Below, one piece after another: positions 21,083-31,853 of a stretch of DNA of 64,000 nucleotides. Every line of letters starts with the position of its first letter. Position 1 is the first letter of the stretch. The stretch is taken from positions 45,219,911 to 45,283,910 of the forward strand of contig CP136066.1 of the NCBI GenBank assembly GCA_032622095.1, in the 5' to 3' direction. A program made the translations under genes and the position numbers. The notes beneath the pieces were generated by a model. That model was not told the origin of the DNA. It did not search any database and saw nothing but the letters and a program-made list of their open reading frames with translations. This DNA comes from Siphonodentalium dalli (Eukaryota > Mollusca > Scaphopoda > Gadilida > Siphonodentaliidae).

Positions 21083-23944
21083 CTAACTTAAGTAAGATGT
21101 AAATTGACCCAACCTAAACACACAGTCCATGTTTGGCTCAAAAACATTAATACAGCTGTCACAGTCTTCAGAACCATCAGTGAACACCATCTCTTCATCA
21201 ACAAACAGCCCAGTCTTCCTTCTCTTATGTAAGTACAACCGCTTCATACAATCCAAATCCTCTAGGATTCCTAAAAGTTCTAGTATCGAGAAAGGCTGCA
21301 GGAATGGGTTAAACTTGTTGAATATTTTAGAATCAGTACACCCGGGAGTGCTCATTATGAATTTGAGGATCGCCTCGATGAACATTTTCAGCATTTCTTT
21401 ATTAACAGATCCCTCTGGTTTAATCCATGGGTGAATCACTAACCGTAATTTCTCATAGGTGCTTTTCGCAGAAACCACATTTGTATCGTCCGTAACCATA
21501 TTATGTCGAGATGTGTTAGGCTCGCTGATTTGCGAAAGATCAAACGTATCCATTGCAATACTGTCCGAACCAACATCGCCGTCCATTCCATCAATGCTAC
21601 TTGCTTGACCACGCCCCCTTGTGTTTCTGTAAGAATGAATCACCCATGGTCTGAGATGTCTATGTGACACGTATCGTGCATAATATAACCCAACCTCGGC
21701 GATACATCTCTTCTGCAGCAATAAATCCAAACATTTTGATAAAACTATTGTGGTGCTTGCAAACTCCCTTAATATCAGTTCTTTTCTGATTCCCAATTCC
21801 TTTTGGTTGTCGATCATGCCATAGACTTTCTTCATGAGGCGGTATTCCTTCATAGTGATGTCGTCCTCCATAGTTTCCCAAATTTCCTCCATGTCGATAC
21901 TGAACGGGAACTGTTTAACCTGTTTTTTCATGATATTAGTCAAATCATCATGCTGCACAAATAGCGTGTCTTGTAAATCCTCATTATCAACATTGATAGG
22001 CTTCTGTAAGCTTGTCGTTATTTGACAACTGTTAACCAAGAAATGGTCTTGAATATTCATGTGTTTGGAACGGAATTTTTCTGTCAATGCTTGTGATCTG
22101 ACCAATGAAAGAATAGCGCGGGAAGCGAGGTTGCCGGAGGCTACATTTTCTGTGTTAAGAAGTTTCTGGGCTGGAGCAGGTTGGATACACACGGTACTCG
22201 AACCAGCTTGGACAGTTTTGAATTTTTCTTCTTTACAATGAGAGTCAGATTTGTTCAAAGATAATTCACTCACTTCCATTGGTATATCCTGAACTAAATC
22301 ATCATCACCGATCAAAGCGACAGAACTCGGAACAATGCTGATATTCAACGGAGCATCAGAGAGAATGGTAATGTCGGTCAATCCAGACTCTAATCCTTTC
22401 AAAGATGACGTGTTTGGCATGAGCTTGTTTTCATGGATCGTGGACTCGGGTTCACATTTTTTGGGTTCAAGTTCAATGGTTTCCATCTTTGGATGTGTGT
22501 CTAATTTGGGAACCAAATGATGCAGGTAACTCTCAAGCAGACTATTGACATCGAGGCTATTGGTTGCTATTTTTGAAAAACTTTCATCGACGTCTGACAA
22601 CATGCTGGTGTCAATATCAGAATGGTCAGTCTTTGGTTCTGGGTCGACATTATGTTTCATTTTGTTCTGCTTTTTAATGTTCTTATCTTCAAGCAGTTCC
22701 ATATCATCATCGTCGTCTGAGTCGTCTTTCTCTATCATTTTCTGTATTTCTTCACGAGCTTTCTCGATGAGTCTGCCACGCCCAACTGGAGTCTTCTTCA
22801 CGACGTCTTTATCAAGAACGACAACTTCGCTTGGAACATTTATACTAAAGTTCAAACGATCGAGTGAGAGGAGCGAGAATAACGTTGACACGGTGCCACC
22901 ATTGATGTTATCTCCTATGATCAACCCACTTCCATCTTCCGTAAAGTTGTCCCACTGAAGTTCAATGAAGTCGGCTGCTTCCGAGAACATTTCATTGGGA
23001 TAGCGAGAGTGGAATGTATGCCAGTATTTCTGCTGTAACTGGTGAGGTTTAGACGCAAAGAAGCTTGCACACTCTTTAATGTTCTTATCCTTTTTCGATC
23101 TAGTCACGATACAGTCTTTATGCATATCTCTGAACACTTTGACCAGCAATGCTTCTGGATATTGGCTGAATAACTTGAACATTTCGTGACTCCGTCCTGT
23201 TTTGTCATTAATAGCAACGAAGCTGTGTATGATATTATATAAAACTGCATAATAAATATCATTGGCCCTCTCGACTTCTTTCCAGTGCGTTTTCATCTGC
23301 CATTCTTTGGACAAATTAAAAACAGGTATATGTTTATCCTGGAGCGATATGGTTTCCGCGAGTTCCACTGGAAGGGATTCGGCAGCAGAGAACTTTTTAA
23401 TAAGAACCTCAACAAGCTCACGGAAGTGATCCTTGCAGATGGTGTCTGGGTATTTATACTGATTCTTTGCATATTTCAGCACAATCGTCTCATCCTGCAT
23501 TGCTTCCTGATAGAAAACCGACACGTTGAATTTCGTCTGGTCATTCTTCATCGTGTATGCCAGTCGCCTCTGACAGGCATGAGAGGTCTTATCCTTTGAC
23601 TCCTCTGGGCAGAACTCTCTCAGGATGTCCCTGATTACCGAGTATGATACGATCAATCCACGTCGATTTTTCGCCATTATCATATTCGTTACTTTACACA
23701 GTAACAATATACTGTCCTGTGCCGCTGTCCAGTTCACACGCTGTTTCACTTTCATTTTCAGAGCCTCGATATCGACTTTATCTCGGTAAATTGTTTTACG
23801 AGATTTTTCCTGTACCTTGTTGTGTCTGACGGTAAGCTTGGCTTTCTTGACTGATTTCTGTGTCAGCTGGTCAGCCGTCTTCTTCCTTTTTATGCCTTTG
23901 CCTCCTTTGTTGCCTTTAGAATGTACTGACTTTATTCTCATTAC
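21083..23944 (-). CDS. GTF3C1: TFIIIC largest subunit (GTF3C1-like), terminal exon, second copy
   Basis: This 953-codon terminal exon matches the exon at 51806-54667 with four amino-acid differences (among them T/S at residue 23 of the exon, F/V, I/L and R/K) and about eight base changes. It encodes the C-terminal half of the TFIIIC subunit that helps recognise the B box of tRNA-type RNA polymerase III promoters. It starts after the acceptor TTTCAG at 23945-23950 with GTA ATG and ends LGQFTSYLS then TAA. Features are as for the other copy. The frame is fully open. The copy has its own exon B' upstream but no exon A in the next 16 kb. It could serve as an alternative last exon, be a young non-functional duplicate, or be a second haplotype. 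Confidence 0.85.
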   Translation of the reverse strand, partial: VMRIKSVHSKGNKGGKGIKRKKTADQLTQKSVKKAKLTVRHNKVQEKSRKTIYRDKVDIEALKMKVKQRVNWTAAQDSILLLCKVTNMIMAKNRRGLIVSYSVIRDILREFCPEESKDKTSHACQRRLAYTMKNDQTKFNVSVFYQEAMQDETIVLKYAKNQYKYPDTICKDHFRELVEVLIKKFSAAESLPVELAETISLQDKHIPVFNLSKEWQMKTHWKEVERANDIYYAVLYNIIHSFVAINDKTGRSHEMFKLFSQYPEALLVKVFRDMHKDCIVTRSKKDKNIKECASFFASKPHQLQQKYWHTFHSRYPNEMFSEAADFIELQWDNFTEDGSGLIIGDNINGGTVSTLFSLLSLDRLNFSINVPSEVVVLDKDVVKKTPVGRGRLIEKAREEIQKMIEKDDSDDDDDMELLEDKNIKKQNKMKHNVDPEPKTDHSDIDTSMLSDVDESFSKIATNSLDVNSLLESYLHHLVPKLDTHPKMETIELEPKKCEPESTIHENKLMPNTSSLKGLESGLTDITILSDAPLNISIVPSSVALIGDDDLVQDIPMEVSELSLNKSDSHCKEEKFKTVQAGSSTVCIQPAPAQKLLNTENVASGNLASRAILSLVRSQALTEKFRSKHMNIQDHFLVNSCQITTSLQKPINVDNEDLQDTLFVQHDDLTNIMKKQVKQFPFSIDMEEIWETMEDDITMKEYRLMKKVYGMIDNQKELGIRKELILREFASTTIVLSKCLDLLLQKRCIAEVGLYYARYVSHRHLRPWVIHSYRNTRGRGQASSIDGMDGDVGSDSIAMDTFDLSQISEPNTSRHNMVTDDTNVVSAKSTYEKLRLVIHPWIKPEGSVNKEMLKMFIEAILKFIMSTPGCTDSKIFNKFNPFLQPFSILELLGILEDLDCMKRLYLHKRRKTGLFVDEEMVFTDGSEDCDSCINVFEPNMDCVFRLGQFTSYLS

Positions 23945-24560
23945 CTGAAATGTACAGAGATACGCTGTGGTCAGATAAGTAAATTGAGTTCTTTATTTCG
24001 GCTGCACTTTAAAGTCGAGAAAAATAATGCTGTGTTTGGGGTTGCCTTACAACCCTAATAAATAAGTATATCATTTGTCAAGCAGTTCACTGCACATCGT
24101 TTTATAAGTGCAAATATTATCCCCCACATACAAAAAAAAAATATGAAACACATGTTTATTTCTTATGTTATTTCAAAAGATATTTACAATATTTTAACAA
24201 TTTGAAATTGTTGCGGTTAAAAGTGAACAGACTCAGTTATTCCATCCGATAAATTTGTTAATCATTATTTAATTAATATCAATGGTTGCTGTGGTCACTG
24301 AGTTTGTGAGCGAGTCAGGTGACAGTTATTATCACAGATCAGAATAGCGAATAGCTCTGACATTAACACTTACAAGTAGACAATATACAGAACATTCACA
24401 ACAATTCAAACTTTGGCAATCAAAATATTATTTAATTGAAGTAAAAGATTTTTTTTTTTAAATCAGACCTATTGAAATCCTATTGTTTTTTATACACATA
24501 ACCCCAGCCACATACCGGCACTTATTTTCTTTGGCTTAAGGATTGTTCAAGCTGCAGTTA

Positions 24561-24668
24561 CAGTAATGCCCTAAATAATCGACCCCTTAACCACAGCGGA
24601 ATTATGGGTAATTTTTCAGGATTTAATCGGAAATATGGCTTGTTGCCATTCATCGGAAAGCTCTCACA
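24561..24668. mobile_element. TA-MITE, right end missing
   Basis: It begins CAGTAATGCCCTAAATAATC after TA and runs to GGAAAGCTCTCA, where the second half is lost. It preserves the uninterrupted CCCCTTAACCACAG sequence that serves as the empty-site reference for the nested element at 26273. Confidence 0.75.
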
Positions 24669-24921
24669 TTCAGGTATATGCAAGGGTATACATTGGAATG
24701 GTCTATTATTCATTTAGGCGGGTGTCCACAAAAGTCAAAGCAGACGACAGACAGAAAAACAGATAATCCAATAGCAAAATGATTCATATTCAATGGTCGG
24801 AATTGTTGAGATGACAAGTTCAACAAATGACCTGTTGAACTTATCATCTGAACATTTCCTAAGGTAACTACTTGTCAATAAATACGGACGTCCGTGACAT
24901 ACATGTAGGTGGTTTAAAGCT

Positions 24922-25121
24922 TTAACCCTTCCATGACTGCAGCTTCCTGAAATTTTGCGAAAACCCTGGGCCTCGCATATATAAGAGAATACATTGGCCT
25001 AACAATATTTACCTTGACCTTTACCAAGTGCATTCTATGGGAGACGTGCATATATAAGAGAATGCACTGGCTTAGGGTCTTTAATGCTGCACCAGAGCAG
25101 CTCCCATCATGAAAGGGTTAA
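24922..25121. mobile_element. TTAA foldback MITE, CATGACTGCAGC family, short
   Basis: TTAACCCTTCCATGACTGCA on the left and GCTCCCATCATGAAAGGGTT then AA on the right. It retains single hairpin arms with TATATAAGAG. Confidence 0.7.
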
Positions 25122-25143
25122 GTGACCAATTTATCAATATATG

Positions 25144-25509
25144 TGACCCGCCATATCAAATCCAGTCGTAAGTCGGGATTTTTTTACCCTGTGCCAATGC
25201 ATTCTCTTATATATGCGAGTCGACCATAGGTCTCCTCGCATATATAAGAGAATGCATTGGCCTAACAATTTTTTACAAATGTTTCTGACAATTTTTAGGA
25301 CATAAAATAAAAAACATCCATTACCCTGCAGGGAGCCCCACACATATATAGAAGCATATAGAAGAGTGTCGTCTCCTCATGTTTGTCTGGGGCTCTGTAT
25401 GGGTGAAATTATAAAATTGTTAAAGAATACAAGAACAAATTATTAAAAATGATAAAAAATTGTTAGGCCAATGCATTCTCTTATATATTGGATTTGATAT
25501 GGCGGGTCA
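25144..25509. mobile_element. TGACCCGCC foldback MITE, second hairpin half lost
   Basis: The left end starts TGACCCGCCATATCAAATCC; the right end is GGATTTGATATGGCGGGTCA. The second hairpin stops at CTCTTATATA and joins straight to TTGGATTTG. Copy 2 (55865-56306) has the complete second hairpin. Confidence 0.75.
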
Positions 25510-25579
25510 TCTATTGCTGTGTTTAAATGGGAACTCACTGGCCAAATAAAAATATTTTTTGCCAAATCAGTGGCCATAT

Positions 25580-26178
25580 CAAGCCTGGATAGATATAGTG
25601 TGTGTGTCTGACATTTGCAGAATGAGGTCCCCAGATGGTGAATTTAATGAAGCAATCCCGCACAGTGGGCTAGCATCACCAACTTCACCTTCTGGGGAAA
25701 TCATTCTTGTCAAATAAATATAATTTTCACCATATCAGGCTTGGATATAGTGTGTGTCAGACATTTGCAGAATAAGGTCCACAGAGGGTGAAGTTTGTGA
25801 GGCTACCCTCAGGCTAGCATCATCAAAATCAGCCACTGTGGACCTCATACTGCTTAGGCCTCATCTTCTGGAAAGTATCTATAGTCTCAAATTAACATTG
25901 TTTTTATTTACTATTTCCCCTTCTGTTTAGTCGCTATATCCCTTAATTTGCAGAAGATAAAATGCATAATTGAGGTGTCTAACGGGTGAATGTCACCCAC
26001 ATCAATTGGAGAACTTCAATCTGATCATAAGTCTCCCAAAGCAGTTGAGGTCTAAGCAGAATGAGGTCCCCCAGAGGGTGAATTTGGTGATGCTAGACCA
26101 CCATGCAGTATAGCGTAAATAAATTAACCCTCTGGGGACCTCATTCTGCAAATGTCAGACACACTATATCCAGACTTG
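25580..26178. mobile_element. hAT-like MITE with GGCCAYAT target duplication
   Basis: The left end is CAAGCCTGGATAGATATAGT, the right end CACACTATATCCAGACTTG. Flanks are GGCCATAT (25572-25579) and GGCCACAT (26179-26186), an 8-bp duplication with one mismatch. The interior holds three GCAGAATGAGGTCC-type inverted pairs, suggesting an older nested copy. Confidence 0.78.
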
Positions 26179-26245
26179 GGCCACATGTGAATTATTATTC
26201 ATTTGGTAAGCGGCAACACAAACTCTACTGGAACACAAATTTATA

Positions 26246-26755
26246 CAGTAATGCCCTAATTAATCGACTCCTTTAACCCTTTACCCAACAGAACGGCCCT
26301 GTGCCAATGCATTCTCTTATATATGCGAGTCGACCATAGGTCGCCTCGCATATATAAGAGAATGCATTGGCTTAACACATTACAAATTATAAAATTGTTA
26401 AAGAATGTAAGAAAAAATTGTAAAAAGTGTTAAAAAAAGGATTTTTTTTAGGCCAATGCATTCTCTTATATATGCGAGTCGACTCGCATATATAAGAGAA
26501 TGCATTGGCACAGGGCATAACTGTAACTATCACAATGTGGTCAAGGAGCCGGTTCCAATGATATCCATATTTGTATGGTTCTATTGAGACAGACCGAAGA
26601 TATTTTAGGCTGTTGAAGCTTTATTTGGCCGGTTTTGGCCGGTTTGTTGGGTAAAGGGTTAACCACAGCAGAATTATTGGTAACTTTTCAGGATTTAGTC
26701 GGAAATATGGCTTGTTGCCATTCATCGGAAAGCTCTATTAATTAGGGCATTACTG
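26246..26755. mobile_element. TA-MITE split by a TTAA foldback MITE
   Basis: The outer element has CAGTAATGCCCTAATTAATC ends and TA flanks. At 26273-26662 a complete CCCTTTACCC foldback element sits between duplicated TTAA. The homologous uninterrupted sequence at 24586 reads CCTTAACCACAG, confirming the empty site. The right end, read on the minus strand, provides GTAATG at the 3' edge of exon B'. Confidence 0.85.
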
Positions 26756-27197
26756 TATCTTTTCCACCGAATCTGATAATTACCCGGGAGCAATCGACCT
26801 TCTTCTTCGGACTAGGTTTCTTTCTGGGTCGTCTGACTGGTGGAGGGCTCACGAATGCCGACATTTCACCAGTATACAACCCCCCGGAACTCTGCAGTAT
26901 ACTGTCAGCATCGGTCATAGCATGCAGTCCAAACAGGCCTTTCATCTTCGTAACGTCTGAGATTGACCAGTTCCAGTTACGCTGAATGTGACAGAAGATG
27001 GAGGAGTCCATGCCGGCAGCACCACGCCCATCACCAGGAATCAAACCATGGTCAAACTTCTCTGCGATATCTCGCTGCCGTTTCGCCTCCTCTTGACTAA
27101 TATGTGTGACTGGATCAGGATCTGAATCATCATCGTCTGCCAGACGGCTGCTCTTTCTGCTTTTATGGGATCCTAATGGCGTGTTTGTGGCAAATAC
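26754..27197 (-). CDS. GTF3C1: TFIIIC largest subunit (GTF3C1-like), penultimate exon, second copy
   Basis: The 148-codon exon is identical in protein to 57918-58361 despite about six base differences, all silent. It begins after TTTTTGCAG with VFATNTPLGSH and contains the conserved block GLIPGDGRGAAGMDSS followed by RNWNWS, which I match to GLIPGDG/GAAGLDSS..RNWIW of vertebrate GTF3C1. It ends in a basic linker (RRPRKKPSPKKK). The 3' edge uses the MITE-derived donor described for the intron. Confidence 0.82.
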
Positions 27198-27756
27198 CTG
27201 CAAAAAGAGTGTGAATAATCACCAGAGAGGTTTCACAAACTCACAACTGCAATTAGCAGTTAGAAGCATGTTGCACTGAGAATGCCTTAGGCCAAACAAA
27301 AATTGTCTGTTTCCGATTTCTTGAGCAAAAAGATCCAGGTAGGCAGGTAGGAAATATTTTTTTTTTTTTTCAAATCCATCTATAATGCACCATATTCTAA
27401 AAACAAGATAAAAGTTGGTATTTTCAGAAGTAAATTGTTTTTGAAAATTCCATCTAAAATTATTGCTGCTTAATGTAAACATAGTATATAGTATATATTT
27501 AGCGATATAGATGTGTTTAGTACTGTTTACATGTCAATTACGTATTACATGCTTATAACAAAACAAATTTTTTTTAAATAAAATGTTCATTGTTTTTTTA
27601 ATTTTGGAAAACAAATCCAGGTCAGCCCAATTTGGCAGGTAGGTCGGGAAACCGCAAACACAGATGTTTTTTTTTTGCCTTAGGCCCCATCATTCACAAT
27701 ACATAAAAAACGTAAACAATCATGAGAAAGATATATCACTACTTCCATACAGGCCT
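27198..27756. other. Sequence upstream of exon B', no exon recognised
   Basis: A polypyrimidine-rich acceptor context adjoins the exon. The rest is AT-rich non-coding sequence shared with copy 2 (58362-58921). No counterpart of exon A is present. Confidence 0.55.
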
Positions 27757-28361
27757 TTAAGCCGCTTTCACACACCTGCGGCTGATGCATGTGGTAAAAA
27801 TTTTGCATGCTACCCTTTCACAGGACTGTAGCCAACGTTGTGTTTAACACCTGTGGATATGTATATAACTTATAGATATAATGTATATAAACACCAAAAG
27901 GTGTTTCATACAGTAGAACACTGACTAGAAGATAGGCAGGTACATGTAGGTTGGATTCGATCTGTCTCCAGTCAAATGACAATATGAATCTTCATACACT
28001 GGATCCTACATAAACATTGCTCTCAGCTTTTGTTACTGTGCTGTCTCGCTTGTGACTAGCTGTTATTTACGGGCTTTTATTTGTGGTAAGCAGAAGTTAT
28101 AGAAGGACTCCGGATTTAACTCGTCAAATTTCTTCCACTTCACCAGCCATCTTCATGTAGTTGTGATGCTGACTGGACGTTCCGCCATGTGTTTGACGCA
28201 GTGAAACGCAACCGATTTCAGAATTTTTTTTAATTAATTGGATGCCTTTAACTGCGTCAGCCGCGACCCTGTGAAAGCACCAGTGATCTATAGGTATGTA
28301 CATGTATGGTTTGAAACATTGCACCTAACCCGATAGCTACAGGTCTGTGAAAGCGGCTTAA
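27757..28361. mobile_element. TTAA-flanked MITE, AGCCGCTTTCACA family
   Basis: TTAAGCCGCTTTCACACACC on the left and TGTGAAAGCGGCTTAA on the right. An internal inverted pair lies near 28210-28290 (GCGTCAGCCGCGACC region). The copy-2 version is at 58922-59526. Non-coding. Confidence 0.72.
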
Positions 28362-28479
28362 TATTAGTGTAATTTGGGATCATCATGGCGAACCATATGT
28401 CAGTCTGGTAAGATAAATCTCAAATTTAGAGTAAAATACTTGAATTGTTGTATTTGATTTTTGAGAATGATCAATTCCA

Positions 28480-28890
28480 GGATTATTTTTTGTTGATATT
28501 TTTATAATTTTTTCTTATATTCTTTCACAATTTTATCATTTTTTCTTATATTCTTTCACAATTTTATTACTTTTTATAATTTTTTTCTTACATTCTTTAT
28601 CAATTTTTTTAATTTTTTCTTACATTCTTTAACAATTTTATCATTTTTTATCATTATTTCTTACATTCTTTAACAAATTTTTATTAAATTTTGTATTAAA
28701 TTTTTTCTTACATTTTTTATAAAAAAAATTCTTACATTTTTTAACAATTAAAAAATAAAATTTGTTAGGCCAATGCATTCTCTTATATATTCGAGGGAGG
28801 TGACCTATGGGAACACTCGCATATATAATAGAATGCATTGGCACAGAGTTTTCGCAAAAATTCAAGAAGCTCCCATCATGAAAGGGTTAA
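28480..28890. mobile_element. Foldback MITE with amplified spacer, TTAA right end
   Basis: The right part is one complete hairpin (about 28768-28853) and the end GCTCCCATCATGAAAGGGTT then AA at 28890. The spacer, normally one TTCTTACATTCTTTAACAAT unit, is repeated about seven times at 28510-28750. No left TTAA end is evident. Confidence 0.65.
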
Positions 28891-29235
28891 TTAATCCAAA
28901 AAAACTTTGCAACAGATTTATCAAAACGCTACTTATGGTACCATCATTGCCTACTGGTATTAACATTATTTATCATCATGCGTGAAATTTTACGACAACA
29001 AAATCCTAAATAATTGTTGAAATCGTTGGATATCATATAATTCTATTATCATATGTATTAAAAGTTATATTCAAAGGCAGATCGTCTCCCCTAACAACCC
29101 GTTTAGGGAAATGGTCCCAGGCCCTTTCCATTGGGCAAATTTGCGACATAAATTTTATAATTGAGAACAGATAGAGAATATAGGCACAAGCATTTTCATT
29201 GTACAAGAGGTATAACTCAGTATCATCAAGCAGTT

Positions 29236-29413
29236 AAAGGCACAGATGGCCTTCATGGTGGGTCAGCTGTTAAAATAGTCACACCCATTAAAACTGCCAT
29301 TAACAGAAATTTGTATGCTGTGTTATGTAAACAAAAGCTAGGTTCTGTAACTTTTTTGGCTTTTGTTTACATAACAATTCATACAAACTTGACAATAACA
29401 TACTATTTACGCA
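29236..29413. mobile_element. Inverted-repeat element, left half only
   Basis: The left arm (GATGGCCTTCATGGTGGGTC, then AAAATAGTCACACCCATTAA) and an internal GTTATGTAAACAAAAGC hairpin are present. The right arm, seen complete in copy 2 (60403-60703), is absent because homology stops here. Confidence 0.7.
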
Positions 29414-30280
29414 TTATATGCCACATTATATTAAAGGCTCATTTAATTTACGAGTCACCAATTATTTTATTATAATACCTTGATATACAGTTTTAATAAC
29501 AATCTACATGTATGATATAAAATATACCATACACATTACCCGTAACCATAAAATCACTCACTATTTATCCACACACCCAGCCATGATCATACAGACAACA
29601 CATGTACATCCCACCCATGACCTTACAGTCACTCAATATATACATAATCAATACATAGATGACCATGTAGTTATATCTATACACCACATCAATGTCCATA
29701 CAGGCACACCGGGTGCACCCGTACAGGATACACACAACCAAACACCATACAGTCACTCCATGCATACCGATTCACCCCACACCTGACCATGACCTCTCCC
29801 TGTATACATATAGATCTTACTATGGACAACACACTCATAATCATATAGTCACTCATTGTATACATATTAACATCATTCATGACATACACTAACTCCATGT
29901 ATACATATTCACCTCACCTATGATCATAGAGTAACTCCCTGGCTACCATATTGGCATCCATCCTGTATCCAGTTGATATTGGTTTATCATAATGGACCAG
30001 AAGAGCCACATATTATGGTTCATCTCAGTTCCGTGTCAAACTTCTGCCCATTTCCTTTCAATAATATGGCCAGAATCACAAAAGAGGTTCTCCACAAAAT
30101 TCCATACTTTAAAATGAATTTGTCATGCCACATACGGAACTGGGACAATTATAATAGAACATTTAGTTGTCAGTTAATTAACTAACACATATAATAACCA
30201 AGTGAGTCACAATTTGCTACCTTTTCGGATAACGCAGAAAATAATGTTATATATATATAATGTTATAATGATATATGTAA
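29414..30280. other. Spacer with CA-rich degenerate repeats
   Basis: From about 29560 to 29960 words such as CATACAGTCACTC, CATGACC and TATACATATTCACC recur at irregular spacing. Open frames here reflect that composition and are unlikely to be genes. Confidence 0.5.
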
Positions 30281-31060
30281 AAATAATAACTTATTACCAA
30301 TTTGGTTGCCATTTTGGAAGCCATCTTGAGCAATTTGGTCTATAAACACCGTAATGTGACACGTTTAAGATAGACCAATACAATAAACACCTTTCAATCC
30401 AAAGATAGTTACATTTTACTAGAAAAAATGGTCCAAACCTGAAAAGTGAATTTTTGCCGAGATTTATGTCAAGTTTTTTAGAGAAATGTCCAATATTTTT
30501 GGTGATGTCAGTGGTGACAACAGTAACAATTAACCATGCTGCAGCAGCCATGTTAGTATTCAATATATAGAAGGCATAATAGCCAATGTTGTACATCAAC
30601 CACAACTTGTAAGCGATTGCAGGACACCCTAGTGCAATATTTACCATTTTCCATATTTTGGCGGCCATTTTGGCAGCCATTTTGAGCCAAAGTAAGAATT
30701 TTGGTTCCAGTGAGTTGGAATATTCATAGGTAATGGTATGCCTCACTTAATTGCAACCTGCTGTTCATTTCTTGTTGAAATATGACTAGAATCCCAGTTG
30801 TGATTTTTTGTGAAATTTTATACCGCGTTCTGTAAAATCGATTTTTTTTAGGGATCACAAGCGGGTAGGTCCCCAATAATTGCATATTTAATTGCTCCAA
30901 TGATCAGTTAATATACAAAATACAAAATAAAGTCATATTACTCAACCAGTTCCAAACAGCATGAACTTATCTAGAAGATATTTGTGAAAAAATGTCATAT
31001 TTTCAACTTCCGGTGGCCATTTTGGTGGCATCTTGGATGGTGAGTTTCAATTTTGGCCCA
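30281..31060. repeat. GCCATTTTGGnAGCCAT-containing degenerate repeats
   Basis: Blocks at about 30300-30340 (TTGCCATTTTGGAAGCCATC), 30655-30690 (GGCGGCCATTTTGGCAGCCA) and 31010-31040 (GTGGCCATTTTGGTGGCATC) recur. The minus-strand frame 30294-30746 runs through them and has no recognised domain. Confidence 0.45.
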
Positions 31061-31775
31061 AACTAGTGTCATTATGTCTTAGCTTCATGAAAATATATAC
31101 ATTTGTATACATTTTACAAGTCATGTGAATTTGCAACAAATTCCAAGTAACTGTGGTTTTACGTCTGGGAACAAATTGGGGGGGGGTATACTTTTTAGGG
31201 CGCTATAAAAAAAATTGCTCAAGGCTGACAGATGGCCAGCCGATAAAATCTTGATGTTGGATACCTGAATTTACAAAATCCGCAGAGAAAAAAACTTTAT
31301 ACGCCAAAACACGCATCCGTGACCGTGAAGGGTTTTACATACAAGTTATGACCACATACCGCACGGTTACATCTCCATAAAAACAGTCCACATGACAGTT
31401 AATCCTTATATTTATATACATTTAGCGAAAAAGCCACTTTTGTAAATGTATTTAAATCGAAAAGTGTATCGTGACAAAACCAGCTCAAAATATCCCATAG
31501 CACCCTTGGCAAAATTTAACAGGAACAATTTCTTTATATTGAAGCCTGATGATTTACTAAGTCAATCCTGCGCGAGTCCAAATGCGCCCAAAACATTACG
31601 CGTTTTTCTTTCCGGTATCGGTGACGCGTCGATGTAATTATGGGGTTGCAGTTATGAGCTGTTGCGCGTTCACCGAGAAATAATTGCAACTAGTCACGTG
31701 GGCGCCGACCAATCGAAATGCTAGATTTAGTGATAATCACGCTTAGTATGTAAATATATAGAGGATATGAAATGA
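31061..31775. other. No gene identified
   Basis: AT-rich sequence with a short G-run near 31180. Nothing recognisable on either strand. Confidence 0.5.
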
Positions 31776-31853
31776 GTGTTTCTCTCATATGATATTTATG
31801 AAACGAACTGAAAATTCGTGACGAGTTTCATAAATATCATATGAGAGAAACAC
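31776..31853. repeat. Perfect-arm hairpin
   Basis: GTGTTTCTCTCATATGATAT plus TTATGAAAC pairs with its exact complement across a GAACTGAAAATTCGTGACGA loop. It is a 29-bp perfect stem, probably a small foldback element. Confidence 0.75.

Larger units (their letters stand above)
23945..26753 (-). other. Intron between GTF3C1-like exons B' and C', packed with MITEs
   Basis: The acceptor side is CTCTGTACATTTCAG. The best phase-0 donor is ACA|GTAATG at 26753, inside a MITE end. The intron carries a broken TA-MITE, two foldback elements, a hAT-like MITE and a nested TA/TTAA element pair, annotated separately. The stretch 23945-24560 shows nothing beyond AT-rich sequence. Confidence 0.65.
15478..29413. 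repeat. Segmental duplication, copy 1 (about 13.9 kb)
   Basis: This segment is collinear with 45723-60579. Homology begins exactly at a TTAA transposon end and stops inside an inverted-repeat element, at the word TTTACGCA. The copies differ by about 0.3% in the large GTF3C1 exon and 1.4% in the smaller one. They also differ by whole transposons, array length and half-hairpin deletions. Flanking DNA on both sides is unrelated. Confidence 0.92.

Noticed and set aside
21129-23829. Plus-strand open frames of 60-137 codons opposite the GTF3C1 exon (and the same at 51852-54552)
   Set aside because: They are antisense shadows of a long conserved exon and carry no domain of their own.
29773-29960. 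Telomere-like or simple-sequence functional repeat
   Set aside because: The CA-rich words are irregular and degenerate, with no fixed period.
30294-30746. 150-codon minus-strand frame as a gene
   Set aside because: It spans degenerate GCCATTTTGG repeats; residues such as AAKMAAKI reflect the repeat.
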